Assembly (NCBI GenBank): GCA_022563285.1
Contig: JADFNQ010000054.1
Span: 1 to 7,706 of the forward strand
Direction: 5' to 3'
Origin: Chloroflexota bacterium
GTDB lineage: Bacteria; Chloroflexota; Dehalococcoidia; SM23-28-2; RBG-16-64-32
DNA length: 7,706 nt
Numbering within the stretch: the first letter of the stretch is position 1; every line of letters starts with the position of its first letter. Below, piece after piece: positions 1-6,996 of the stretch. The position numbers and the translations under genes were made by a program. The notes under the pieces are model-generated. The model was not told the origin of the DNA. It did no database searches and worked only from the letters and a program-made list of their open reading frames with translations.

Positions 1-215
1 AGGAACAGGATGGCGAACAGGTAGTAGCGGAAGTGCACCTGGGTGCGGCTGCGGCCGATGGGCAGCATGCCGCATTCGTAGGTCAGGCTCTTGGTGCGCG
101 TGGCCTGGCGGGGAGCGAGGATGCGGTTGGCCATCAGCGCCCCGCCCACCAATAGGACGCCCAGGATAGCAGCGATGAGGACGGCTACGTATTGGGCGAA
201 GAAGTCCTGGACCAT
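1..215 (-). CDS. nuoA: NADH-quinone oxidoreductase subunit A (N-terminal 71 codons; gene runs off the left edge)
   Basis: Reading the minus strand from the ATG at 215-213 gives 71 codons before the window ends. The protein starts MVQDFFAQYVAVLIAAILGV, a first membrane helix. A hydrophilic loop follows with the NuoA/ND3 hallmark YECGMLPIG (about residues 47-55), and then QVHFRYYLFAILF, the start of the second helix. The cysteine in YECG is the conserved loop Cys of this family, which lies near the quinone site of complex I. NuoA is a small subunit of about 120 residues in the membrane arm of proton-pumping NADH dehydrogenase, so roughly the last 50 residues are missing here. The start is supported by AGGA (complement of 225-228) nine bases upstream. 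It is probably the first gene of a nuo operon continuing leftward, which is inferred from common gene order and the promoter upstream. Confidence 0.93.
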   Translation of the reverse strand, partial: MVQDFFAQYVAVLIAAILGVLLVGGALMANRILAPRQATRTKSLTYECGMLPIGRSRTQVHFRYYLFAILF

Positions 216-271
216 GAGCGGTGATCCTGACAGGGAAGGAAGCTAGGCATTTGTTCTATTAGCCACAAGCG

Positions 272-300
272 ATGCTAGCACGGGCTCAGGTTAGTGTCAA
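272..300 (-). promoter_or_regulatory. Sigma70-type promoter for nuoA / nuo operon
   Basis: On the minus strand a perfect -35 box TTGACA (295-300) is followed by a 17-bp spacer and the -10 box TAGCAT (272-277, 4 of 6 consensus). The predicted transcription start is near 265, giving a leader of about 50 nt before the nuoA ATG. The -10 lies inside the 8-bp palindrome TGCTAGCA (273-280), and another palindrome, GGTTAACC (319-326), sits upstream of the -35; either could be an operator, but there is no further support. The 148-nt gap 216-363 holds this promoter and no gene. No clear terminator for valS is visible in it, so valS read-through into nuoA is possible. Confidence 0.75.
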
Positions 301-363
301 TTTAGGAAGCCTTCGCTTGGTTAACCTCGGTCATCGAACCTGCCAGAGCACCCGCGGCCGCCC

Positions 364-3036
364 TCACTCCAGCTGAGCCAGCCGCTGCCGCAGCCCCTCC
401 AGCCGCGCCCGCGCCGCCGCCAGCCTCTCCTCCTCCTTGGCCACCACCGCCGCCGGCGCCTTCTCCCGGAACGCCGCGTTCGCCAGCTTCTTCTCGATGC
501 GTCCCGCGTCTTCCTCGGCCTTCGCGAGCTGTTTGGAGAGGCGCCGTCGCTCCCCGTCCACGTCGATGAGCCCGGCCAGGGGCATTACGACTTGGGCCTG
601 CGCCAGGACCGTCGAGGCAACACCACTCTTCGGCGCCTCTGCCGCGTCCGTGATCAGATGCAGCGGTCGCACCCGCGCCAGCGACTCCAGGATCGCCCGT
701 GCAGCCTCCAGCACCGGCCTCGCCCCGTCGGCCGCTACATACGCCTCCACGTAGCGCGACGGGTCAACCTGTCTGTCGGCACGGATGTTGCGGATCGCCC
801 GCACCACGTCCATCACCACCGCCATTCGTTCCTCCGCCTCGCGGTCGGTCCACTTCCGTTGCGCCTTCGGCCAGGAGGCGACGACCAGGGCGTCCGCCTC
901 CGCCCAGGCCAGGTGCTCCCGGAGCCTCTGCCACACGGCCTCCGTCACGAACGGCATGAGCGGGTGCAGCAGCCGCAGGCAGGTGTCCAGGACGGTCGCC
1001 AGCACGGGCAAGGGCGACTGCTCTCCGGCCCTGAGCCGGCCCTTTGTGGCCTCTATGTACCAGTCGGCGTACTCACTCCAGAAGAACTCATGCAGCCTGT
1101 GACCGGCCTCGCCGATCTGGAAGCCGTTCAGCAGCCTGTCCACCTCCGTGACGAGGCGCTGCAGGCGGGACATGATCCACTGGTCCTCGACAGGCATCTC
1201 GGCGCGCCGCTTGGGGTCGGGCGGCTGGAGCCGCTGGTCGCCGATGCTCTGGATCACGAAGCGGGCGGCGTTCCATATCTTGTTGGCGAAGTTTCGGCCG
1301 CCCTCCAGCCGCTCGTCGGTGAGGCGGAAGTCGTTGCCGGGGGCGCCGCCGGTAGCCAAGGTGAAGCGGAGGGCGTCGCTGCCGTACCTGTCGATCGCCT
1401 CAATGGGGTCCACCACGTTACCCAGGCTCTTAGACATCTTGCGGCCCTCGCGGTCGCGGATAAGCCCGTGCAGGTAGACGTGGCGGAACGGCGCCTCGCC
1501 CGTGTTGTAGAGGCCCGTCATAATCATGCGGGCAACCCAGAAGAACAGGATGTCGTACCCCGTCTCCAGCACGGAAGTAGGGTAGAAGTAGCGCAGGTCG
1601 TCCGTCTCCTCGGGCCAGCCCAGGGTGGAGTGCGGCCACAGCGCCGAGGAGAACCAGGTGTCCAGGACGTCCGGGTCCTGCTCCAGCTTGCCGGAGCCGC
1701 ACTTCTCGCAGGCGCTGGGATCGTCTATGGCGACGGTGACCTCGCCGCAGTCTCCGCAGTACCAGACGGGGATGCGGTGGCCCCACCAGAGCTGACGCGA
1801 GACGCACCAGTCACGGATGTTCTCCATCCAGTTCATGTACACCCGCGCGAAGCGGCGGGGGATGATCTGGATGCGTCCGTCCTCCACGGCCTTAATGGCG
1901 GGCCGGGCCAGCGGCTCCATGCGCACGAACCACTGCTCGCTGACGATGGGCTCCACGATGGTGTCGCAACGGTCGCAGCGGCCGATGGAGTGGTGGTAAT
2001 CCTCCGTCCTCTCCAGAAGTCCCAGCCGCTCCAGGTCGGCGACGATGACCTCGCGGCACTGGAAGCGGTCCATCCCCCGGTAGGGGCCGGCCTCTTCGTT
2101 CATCGTCCCGTCCGGGCCCACGGCCACGATTGCGGGCAAGCCGTGCCGCTCCCCGATCTCGAAGTCGACGATATCGTGGCCGGGTGTGATCTTGAGCGCG
2201 CCGGTGCCGAACTCAGGGTCCACGGCGTCGTCGGCGATGATGGGGATGGGCCGCTCGATGACGGGAAGCGATGCCTTGCGACCGACGATCTTCTGCCAGC
2301 GCTCCGCCCGTGGGCTCACCGCCACCGCCACGTCGGCCACGATCGTCTCCGGCCGCGTGGTGGCGACGACGATGTACTCGTCCGTCACGTTGCCGGCGTC
2401 GTCCAGGAGGGGGTAGCGGACGTACCACAGCTTCGCCGACTGCTCTCGGTGCTCCACCTCTAGGTCGGACAGCGCCGTCTGGCAGCGGGGGCACCAGTTG
2501 ATCATCCGCTCACCGCGGTAGATGAGGCCGTCCCGGTAGAGGTTCACGAAGGTGGTACGCACCGCCCGCTGCGGCCCCTCGTCCATCGTGAACACCTCTC
2601 GCCCCCAGTCGCAGGAGGCGCCCAGGCGCATGTGCTGGCGGCTGATCACGCCGCGGTACTTGTGCACCCACTGCCACACCCGCTCCACGAACTTCTCCCG
2701 GCCGAGGTCATGGCGGCTGATGCCCTCACTCGCCAGCTCCCGCTCCACCACGTTCTGGGTGGCGATGCCCGCATGGTCGACGCCGGGGAGCCAGAGGGTA
2801 GGGTCGCCGCGCATGCGATGCCAGCGGATGAGGCAGTCCTCCGTGGTAGCTGTGAGGGCGTGCCCCAGATGCAGCTCCCCGGTCACGTTTGGCGGCGGCA
2901 TGATGATGCAGAACGGCTGCACATCGGGCTCTATTCTGGGCACGAAGTAGCCTCCGTCCAGCCAGAACTGGTACAGCGGGCCCTCCACCTTGGAGGGGTC
3001 GTAGGCTTTGGGGATCTCTTCAGTACCCTTGGTCAC
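364..3036 (-). CDS. valS: Valyl-tRNA synthetase (ValRS), complete
   Basis: This cytoplasmic class Ia aminoacyl-tRNA synthetase activates valine with ATP and attaches it to tRNA-Val. The 890-residue protein has the usual full length. Visible parts in order: the N-terminal segment PKAYDPSKVEGPLYQFW; the HIGH motif as HLGH at residues 56-59, inside PPPNVTGELHLGHA; the CP1 editing domain with TTRPET (226-231) and GTGALKITPGHD (277-288), which hydrolyses mischarged Thr-tRNA; WCVSRQLWWGHRIPVW (410-425); the KMSKS loop at 533-537; an anticodon-binding helical domain; and a charged C-terminal coiled coil from about residue 825. Four CxxC pairs (182/185, 354/357, 427/430, 443/446) suggest zinc knuckles. 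The start codon is GTG (3036-3034), nine bases after the Shine-Dalgarno AGGAGG. The stop is TGA at 366-364. It is transcribed divergently from the liv genes and has its own promoter and a leader hairpin. IleRS and LeuRS are excluded by the motif context and the C-terminal coil. Confidence 0.99.
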   Translation of the reverse strand: MTKGTEEIPKAYDPSKVEGPLYQFWLDGGYFVPRIEPDVQPFCIIMPPPNVTGELHLGHALTATTEDCLIRWHRMRGDPTLWLPGVDHAGIATQNVVERELASEGISRHDLGREKFVERVWQWVHKYRGVISRQHMRLGASCDWGREVFTMDEGPQRAVRTTFVNLYRDGLIYRGERMINWCPRCQTALSDLEVEHREQSAKLWYVRYPLLDDAGNVTDEYIVVATTRPETIVADVAVAVSPRAERWQKIVGRKASLPVIERPIPIIADDAVDPEFGTGALKITPGHDIVDFEIGERHGLPAIVAVGPDGTMNEEAGPYRGMDRFQCREVIVADLERLGLLERTEDYHHSIGRCDRCDTIVEPIVSEQWFVRMEPLARPAIKAVEDGRIQIIPRRFARVYMNWMENIRDWCVSRQLWWGHRIPVWYCGDCGEVTVAIDDPSACEKCGSGKLEQDPDVLDTWFSSALWPHSTLGWPEETDDLRYFYPTSVLETGYDILFFWVARMIMTGLYNTGEAPFRHVYLHGLIRDREGRKMSKSLGNVVDPIEAIDRYGSDALRFTLATGGAPGNDFRLTDERLEGGRNFANKIWNAARFVIQSIGDQRLQPPDPKRRAEMPVEDQWIMSRLQRLVTEVDRLLNGFQIGEAGHRLHEFFWSEYADWYIEATKGRLRAGEQSPLPVLATVLDTCLRLLHPLMPFVTEAVWQRLREHLAWAEADALVVASWPKAQRKWTDREAEERMAVVMDVVRAIRNIRADRQVDPSRYVEAYVAADGARPVLEAARAILESLARVRPLHLITDAAEAPKSGVASTVLAQAQVVMPLAGLIDVDGERRRLSKQLAKAEEDAGRIEKKLANAAFREKAPAAVVAKEEERLAAARARLEGLRQRLAQLE

Positions 3037-3045
3037 CCGGAAACG

Positions 3046-3051
3046 CCTCCT
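3046..3051 (-). promoter_or_regulatory. Ribosome binding site of valS
   Basis: AGGAGG on the minus strand, nine bases before GTG at 3036. This strong match fixes the valS start at a GTG codon. The leader hairpin ends only six bases upstream, so a folded leader sits close to the ribosome landing site without covering the motif. Confidence 0.85.
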
Positions 3052-3057
3052 ACGCGC

Positions 3058-3084
3058 AAGGAATCCGCCAGTGGCGGATTCCTT
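3058..3084 (-). repeat. Perfect 12-bp inverted repeat (hairpin) at the 5' end of the valS leader
   Basis: AAGGAATCCGCC (3058-3069) is followed by a three-base loop and its exact complement GGCGGATTCCTT (3073-3084). It lies between the valS -10 box (ends at 3093) and the Shine-Dalgarno (starts at 3051), so on the predicted start near 3086 the mRNA would begin almost directly with this stem. No T run follows on either strand, which argues against an intrinsic terminator. Possible roles are a 5' stem protecting the mRNA from decay, a regulator-binding palindrome, or a copy of a dispersed palindromic repeat; the sequence alone does not decide. Confidence 0.8.
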
Positions 3085-3092
3085 CTGGGCGC

Positions 3093-3121
3093 ATTCTAGC
3101 GCCGCCCGCGAGAAGGGTCAA
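3093..3121 (-). promoter_or_regulatory. Sigma70-type promoter for valS
   Basis: On the minus strand TTGACC (3116-3121, 5 of 6) is separated by exactly 17 bp from TAGAAT (3093-3098, 5 of 6). The predicted start is near 3086, giving a leader of about 50 nt. That is too short for a T-box riboswitch, which would need about 150-250 nt, so a tRNA-sensing leader is unlikely unless a second promoter exists further upstream. Confidence 0.78.
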
Positions 3122-3195
3122 CGAAGGACCACCGGGGCCAGCCGCGACACTGCTTCGCAGCGGCGACCTCGATTCAGGAAACCTAATGCGCCGCC

Positions 3196-3225
3196 TTGCG
3201 TTTGACATTCGACAGAGTCTATAAC
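3196..3225 (+). promoter_or_regulatory. Candidate promoter for the livGFHM operon
   Basis: A good -10 box TATAAC (3220-3225, 5 of 6) lies about 50 bases before the livG start. The -35 is ambiguous. TTGCGT (3196-3201) sits at an 18-bp spacing but matches poorly, whereas a perfect TTGACA (3202-3207) is only 12 bp away, too close for normal sigma70 use. The predicted start is near 3232. The divergent gap 3037-3276 contains this promoter, the valS promoter and the valS leader; the stretch 3122-3195 between them holds no gene that I can see. Confidence 0.5.
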
Positions 3226-3263
3226 ATTGGTAACCACGTCAAGGCGCAGGCAGGCGCGGTCAC

Positions 3264-3270
3264 AGGAAGG
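3264..3270 (+). promoter_or_regulatory. Ribosome binding site of livG (decides the GTG start)
   Basis: AGGAAGG lies six bases before GTG 3277-3279. It supports starting livG at 3277 rather than at the in-frame TTG at 3196, which would place the promoter region inside the coding sequence. Confidence 0.75.
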
Positions 3271-3276
3271 TCGCCC

Positions 3277-4050
3277 GTGGCGCAGCTAAGCGTCAACGCC
3301 CTCAGCAAGCAGTTCGGCGGCATCGTCGCTCTCCAGGATGTCTCCTTCGATGTCCAAGAGGGTGAGGTCCTGGGGCTCATCGGCCCCAACGGAGCCGGTA
3401 AGACAACCCTGTTCAACTGCGTCAGCCGGTTCTATGATCCGGACGGCGGCTCCATCTCCTTCGATAGCGTAGACCTCCTCCGTCTACCACCACACCGGGT
3501 GGTGCGCGCCGGCATCGCCCGCACCTTCCAAAACGTCCTCCTGTTCAAGGGTATGACCGTGCTGGAGAACGTCCTAGTGGGACAGCAAAGCAGAGCCCGG
3601 GGTGGCCTGCTGAGCTGGCCCCTCCCCTTGCCCCGCGCGTGGCGAAAGGAGCAAGAGCTGCGCCGTTCGCCGCTGGAGATCCTGGACTGGCTGGGTCTGG
3701 CTGACCTACGCGACCTCCCCGCCGTCGGGCTACCGTTCGGCGTTCAGAAACGCGTAGAGCTGGCGCGCGCCCTGGCTGCCAACCCCAAGCTCCTCCTCCT
3801 GGACGAGCCCGCCAGCGGCCTCAGCCACGAGGAGTTGAAAGGACTGGCTCAGCTCATCCTGGCGATCCGCCAGGACCTGAAGGTAACTGTCCTCTTGGTG
3901 GAGCACAACATGGACTTGGTGATGAGCATCTCTGACCGAGTCTGCGTCCTCAACTTCGGGCGCAGGATAGCCGTGGGCACGCCGGACGATGTGCGAAGTA
4001 ACCCTGCTGTGATCGAGGCCTACCTGGGAGAGCAAGATGCTCAAGGTTAG
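3277..4050 (+). CDS. livG: Branched-chain amino acid type ABC transporter, ATP-binding protein LivG
   Basis: This is one of the two cytoplasmic ATPase subunits that drive the Liv/HAAT-type importer. With the GTG start the protein has 257 residues, the usual LivG length. An in-frame TTG at 3196 would add 27 residues (RLTFDRVYNIGNH...) that look like translated promoter DNA. Motifs: Walker A GPNGAGKT (36-43), Q-loop RTFQN (82-86), an ABC signature region reading LPFGVQKRVELARAL (152-166) instead of LSGGQ, Walker B LLLLDEP (172-178), H-loop VEHNM (208-212), and the typical tail GTPDDVRSNPAVIEAYLGE. The LPxG form of the signature is usual in LivG proteins. It is the first gene of the operon, and its last 14 bases overlap livF, suggesting translational coupling. 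The transported substrate cannot be read from this subunit. Confidence 0.95.
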   Translation: MAQLSVNALSKQFGGIVALQDVSFDVQEGEVLGLIGPNGAGKTTLFNCVSRFYDPDGGSISFDSVDLLRLPPHRVVRAGIARTFQNVLLFKGMTVLENVLVGQQSRARGGLLSWPLPLPRAWRKEQELRRSPLEILDWLGLADLRDLPAVGLPFGVQKRVELARALAANPKLLLLDEPASGLSHEELKGLAQLILAIRQDLKVTVLLVEHNMDLVMSISDRVCVLNFGRRIAVGTPDDVRSNPAVIEAYLGEQDAQG

Positions 4051-4744
4051 CTCTGTCAGCGCCGCCTACGGTCCCATACGCGCCCTGCATGATGTGAGCC
4101 TGGAGGTGGGCGAGGGGCAGATTGTCACCCTCCTTGGGGCCAACGGCGCCGGCAAGAGCTCCACTCTACGTGTCATCTCCGGCGTCATCCGGCCGACGTC
4201 CGGCAGCGTGGAGTTCCTGGGCCAGCGCATCCACCACCGCTCGCCGGAGAAGATCGTCTCCCTGGGGATCTCCCACGTCCCAGAAGGCCGCGAGCTGTTC
4301 ACCGAGCTCACGGTGGCGGAGAACCTTAGCCTGGGCGCCTACACCCGCCGCGATCGGGACGGCATCAGACAGGACTTAGACCGCGCGTACCAGTACTTCC
4401 CCCTCCTGGCGCAGCGCCGCGAGCAGCACGCGGGCTCCCTCTCAGGCGGGGAGCAGCAGATGCTGGCGATCGCCCGCGGGCTCATGAGCAGGCCGCGCCT
4501 CCTCCTCCTTGACGAGCCGTCGCTGGGCCTAGCCCCCCTCGTGGTGAAGGAGATCTTCAAGATCATCGACACGATCAACCGAGAGGAGAAGGTGACGATC
4601 CTGCTGGTAGAGCAGAACGCCAGCATGGCCCTCTCCATAGCGGCGTACGCCTACGTGCTGGAGACCGGGCGGATAGTGCTGGCCGACACTGGCTCCGCCC
4701 TGAAGGACAACGAGACGGTGCGGCGTTCGTACCTGGGCTACTGA
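4037..4744 (+). CDS. livF: Branched-chain amino acid type ABC transporter, ATP-binding protein LivF
   Basis: This is the second ATPase subunit, 235 residues, full length for LivF, and expected to pair with LivG under the membrane subunits. Motifs: Walker A GANGAGKS (34-41), the LivF-type segment HVPEGRELFTELTVAENL (80-97) where other ABC proteins have the Q-loop, a canonical signature LSGGEQQMLAIARGL (135-149), Walker B LLLLDEPSLGLAP (155-167), and VEQNA (191-195). The H-loop histidine is replaced by Gln, a regular LivF trait, so that site is probably degenerate, as usual in this family. The ATG at 4037 overlaps the end of livG by 14 bases and is preceded by GGGAG (4026-4030) at a six-base spacing, inside livG. 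A 13-base gap separates it from livH. Confidence 0.96.
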   Translation: MLKVSSVSAAYGPIRALHDVSLEVGEGQIVTLLGANGAGKSSTLRVISGVIRPTSGSVEFLGQRIHHRSPEKIVSLGISHVPEGRELFTELTVAENLSLGAYTRRDRDGIRQDLDRAYQYFPLLAQRREQHAGSLSGGEQQMLAIARGLMSRPRLLLLDEPSLGLAPLVVKEIFKIIDTINREEKVTILLVEQNASMALSIAAYAYVLETGRIVLADTGSALKDNETVRRSYLGY

Positions 4745-4757
4745 CAAGGCAGGGAAG

Positions 4758-5729
4758 ATGGAACTTATAGGGTCAGGGATAGGGGCTCTCCTGGAGTCGC
4801 CGGTGTTCCTGGCGGCGCCGCCATGGGAGAACCCGGACCTGTTCGGGGAGCAGATTGTCGCCGGCCTGGCCACGGGCAGCATCTACGCCCTCATGGCCCT
4901 GGCCATAGTCCTGATCTACCGCTCCACCGATGTCCTCAACTTCGCCCAGGGGGAGATGGCGATGTTCGGCGCCTTCGCCATGTGGTCCCTCTGGTTGGCC
5001 GGGCTGGAACCCTGGCAGATCATCATCATCGGCGTCATGCTGGCCGCGGGCATCGGTGCCGTCATCGAGCGACTGGCTATCCGCCCCACGCAGGGCGCCC
5101 CCCAGTTGAACGTGGTGGTTGTCACCTTGGGCCTGTTCATACTCCTGAACAGCGTGGCCACCTGGGTCTGGGCTCAGGGTGACCTTCCCAAGGTCTTCCC
5201 CAGCCCCCTCAGCACGACCGCCAGCGTGGATATCGGGATCGCCCGGATTACGGAGCATCGCATCCTGATCCTGGGGGTGGGCCTGAGCATCATGGTTGCC
5301 CTGTTCGCGCTGTTCAACTACACCAAGCTGGGTCTGGCGATGCGAGCAACCGCCCAGAACAGGCTGGCCAGCCAGCTCATGGGCATCAACGTGGGGCGCA
5401 TGCTCACCCTGGGCTGGGCCCTTTCGGCGGCCGTGGGCGGCCTGGCGGGGTTGCTCATAGCCCCCATCACGTTCCTCCACCCTGGCTTCATGTTCAGTGT
5501 CCTCATCTTCGCCTTCGCGGCCGCCGTCCTGGGAGGCCTCAACAGCCCCCCCGGCGCCGTCGTCGGCGGCTTCATCATCGGCGTCGGCGAGAACCTCCTG
5601 GGTACCTACACCCCGCAAGATATATTGGGGACGGAGATGAAGCTGCCGCTCATCCTCCTGCTCCTGGTGATCGTCCTCCTGGTGCGGCCCACCGGCCTGT
5701 TCGGCCAGCCGGAAGCGAGACGGGTCTAG
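4758..5729 (+). CDS. livH: Branched-chain amino acid type ABC transporter, permease LivH
   Basis: This integral membrane subunit forms the translocation path together with LivM. The 323-residue protein shows about eight or nine hydrophobic segments (roughly 33-53, 66-82, 86-104, 117-136, 159-177, 209-225, 237-259, 262-280, 295-311). The LivH hallmark is DVLNFAQGEMAMFGAF (58-73) and the loop that contacts the ATPases is around GLAMRATAQNRLASQLMGIN (182-201). The end RPTGLFGQP is typical. The ATG at 4758 has AAGG (4746-4749) eight bases upstream. An in-frame GTG at 4803 has GGAG (4793-4796) at a six-base spacing and would give 308 residues, nearer to common LivH lengths. The first 30 residues are not recognisable LivH sequence, so the start is uncertain. 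A 10-base gap leads to livM. Confidence 0.94.
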   Translation: MELIGSGIGALLESPVFLAAPPWENPDLFGEQIVAGLATGSIYALMALAIVLIYRSTDVLNFAQGEMAMFGAFAMWSLWLAGLEPWQIIIIGVMLAAGIGAVIERLAIRPTQGAPQLNVVVVTLGLFILLNSVATWVWAQGDLPKVFPSPLSTTASVDIGIARITEHRILILGVGLSIMVALFALFNYTKLGLAMRATAQNRLASQLMGINVGRMLTLGWALSAAVGGLAGLLIAPITFLHPGFMFSVLIFAFAAAVLGGLNSPPGAVVGGFIIGVGENLLGTYTPQDILGTEMKLPLILLLLVIVLLVRPTGLFGQPEARRV

Positions 5730-5739
5730 TGAGGCGTCC

Positions 5740-6966
5740 GTGAGCATCGGGCTGTTCATGCTGCTGATGGTCGGCGCCGCCGTCGCGGTGCGCTTTGCCC
5801 CCTTCCTGCCGGAGCGGCTGCGGATACCGGTCTCCCTTGCTGTCCTGCTGGGCTTCCTCATCTGGGCCCCCTTCACTCTCGATGGCTTCCGCACCTTCCA
5901 GATGACGCGCATCACCGTTTGGGTGATCGTGATCATGGGGCTGAACATCCTCACCGGCTACAACGGCCAGATCTCCCTGGGCCACGGCGCCCTGGTAGCG
6001 GTTGGCGCCTACACCGCGGCCATTCTCATGGACAGTACGGAGCAGATATCGTTCGTAGACGCGAACCCCTGGCCCTTCTGGTCTACGATCATAGTGGCCG
6101 GGGGGCTCACCGCCATCCTGGGCCTCCTCCTGGGGATACCCGCGCTCCGCCTGTCCGGCCCCTACCTGGCGATCGCCACCCTGGCCCTGGTCATCAGCCT
6201 CCCATCGATCATCCGCAAGTACGACGGGTTCACCGGCGGGGGCATCGGCATACGGGTGGGGAGGACGCAACCTCCGGGCTTTCTGGACGGCATACTGAAC
6301 CTGGACGAGTGGCTCTACTTCCTGGCCCTGTTTACGGCGGTCCTGATGCTGCTGCTGGCCTGGGGCATCCTGCGCGGGCCCCTGGGCCGGGCCTTCATGG
6401 CCGTGCGGGACAGCGAGGTGGCGGCGGCGGCTATGGGCATCGACGTCGCCCGCACAAAGGTGACCGCATTCACGATCAGCGCCTTCTACGCCGGGGTAGC
6501 CGGCGGCCTGTTCACCCAGGTCAACGGCACGATCACCCCGGAGTCCATCAGCATCGTGGAGTCCATCAACTTCCTGGTGGCCATCGTCATCGGCGGCCTC
6601 GCCTCTATGATGGGCTCCGTGATAGGCGCCGCCGCCATCATATTCCTCCCCACGGAGGGTCCTGAGCTGGTTGGCCAGATCCCCTACCTCCAGACGGACG
6701 TAGTGGAGCGGGCGCCGGGGGCGATCCAGGGGTTCCTGGTCATCCTGGTCATGCTGCTCATGCCGCGGGGGCTTGCCGGCTTCGCGCACAGGCTGGCAGC
6801 GCTGCGCCCGGCCGCCGTGGTGGAGGGGCTGCGGGCCACCCCCGGCAGGCTTCGCTCGCGCGTAGAGGACGCTCGCGGGGGGCTCTTCTCACTCTGGGAT
6901 GCCCGTCCCTGGAACAGACAAAAGCCGTCCCATCCGGACCGCCCGGACGGCGGGGAAGGGGGGTGA
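5740..6966 (+). CDS. livM: Branched-chain amino acid type ABC transporter, permease LivM
   Basis: This is the second membrane subunit, 408 residues, starting at GTG with GAGG (5731-5734) five bases upstream. LivM features: GLNILTGYNGQISLGHGAL (67-85), PYLAIATLAL (141-150), the KYDGFTGGGIGI loop (160-171), and the ATPase-contact loop VRDSEVAAAAMGIDVARTK (222-240) followed by the helix FTISAFYAGVAGGL. About ten hydrophobic segments are visible, the last ending at MPRGL (341-345). Beyond this is a tail of about 63 residues (346-408), Arg-rich at first and ending DRPDGGEGG. It is longer than in many LivM proteins, has no domain I recognise, and is predicted to be cytoplasmic. The gene closes the tightly packed GFHM block; the binding-protein gene follows after 108 bases. 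Confidence 0.95.
   Translation: MSIGLFMLLMVGAAVAVRFAPFLPERLRIPVSLAVLLGFLIWAPFTLDGFRTFQMTRITVWVIVIMGLNILTGYNGQISLGHGALVAVGAYTAAILMDSTEQISFVDANPWPFWSTIIVAGGLTAILGLLLGIPALRLSGPYLAIATLALVISLPSIIRKYDGFTGGGIGIRVGRTQPPGFLDGILNLDEWLYFLALFTAVLMLLLAWGILRGPLGRAFMAVRDSEVAAAAMGIDVARTKVTAFTISAFYAGVAGGLFTQVNGTITPESISIVESINFLVAIVIGGLASMMGSVIGAAAIIFLPTEGPELVGQIPYLQTDVVERAPGAIQGFLVILVMLLMPRGLAGFAHRLAALRPAAVVEGLRATPGRLRSRVEDARGGLFSLWDARPWNRQKPSHPDRPDGGEGG
6924..6951 (+). repeat. 7-bp inverted repeat at the 3' end of livM
   Basis: GCCGTCC (6924-6930) and its exact complement GGACGGC (6945-6951) flank a 14-base loop that is itself GC-rich. It ends 12 bases before the livM stop codon. G-rich sequence rather than a T run follows, so it is not a classical terminator. 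It could slow 3' decay of the upstream message or mark a processing point between livM and the binding-protein gene, or it may be chance in GC-rich coding DNA. Confidence 0.4.
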
Positions 6967-6996
6967 TTTGCACACTCCACTGAGTCCTAGACTAAC

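Noticed and set aside
592..2463. 623-codon open frame on the plus strand opposite valS
   Set aside because: It is antisense to an unmistakable valS. The composition (rich in Arg, Gly, Ala, His, Val, with no recognisable domain) is what the mirror frame of a GC-rich gene gives.
3058..3084. Intrinsic terminator
   Set aside because: The stem is strong, but no T run follows on either strand, and it lies between a promoter and its own ribosome site.
3140..3165. Weak imperfect stem around CTGCTTCGCAG between valS and livG
   Set aside because: Only four paired bases around a three-base loop plus a bulged extension; expected by chance in GC-rich DNA.
3037..3200. T-box riboswitch before valS
   Set aside because: A GTGGTCC stretch on the minus strand recalls part of a T-box, but the consensus AGGGTGGNACCGCG is absent, and the likely promoter leaves a leader of only about 50 nt.
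3258..4744. Urea (urt) transporter ATPases instead of liv
   Set aside because: UrtD/UrtE belong to the same family and cannot be excluded by motifs alone, but the gene order (binding protein last) and absence of urease genes give no support; the general Liv/HAAT call is kept.
4773..5954. 393-codon minus-strand frame opposite livH and the start of livM
   Set aside because: Antisense shadow of clear permease genes; the translation is low-complexity (Gly, Asp, Gln, His rich), spans two real genes, and has no family features.
5650..6789. 379-codon minus-strand frame opposite livM
   Set aside because: Same reasoning: antisense, low-complexity, no domain, and a real LivM on the other strand.
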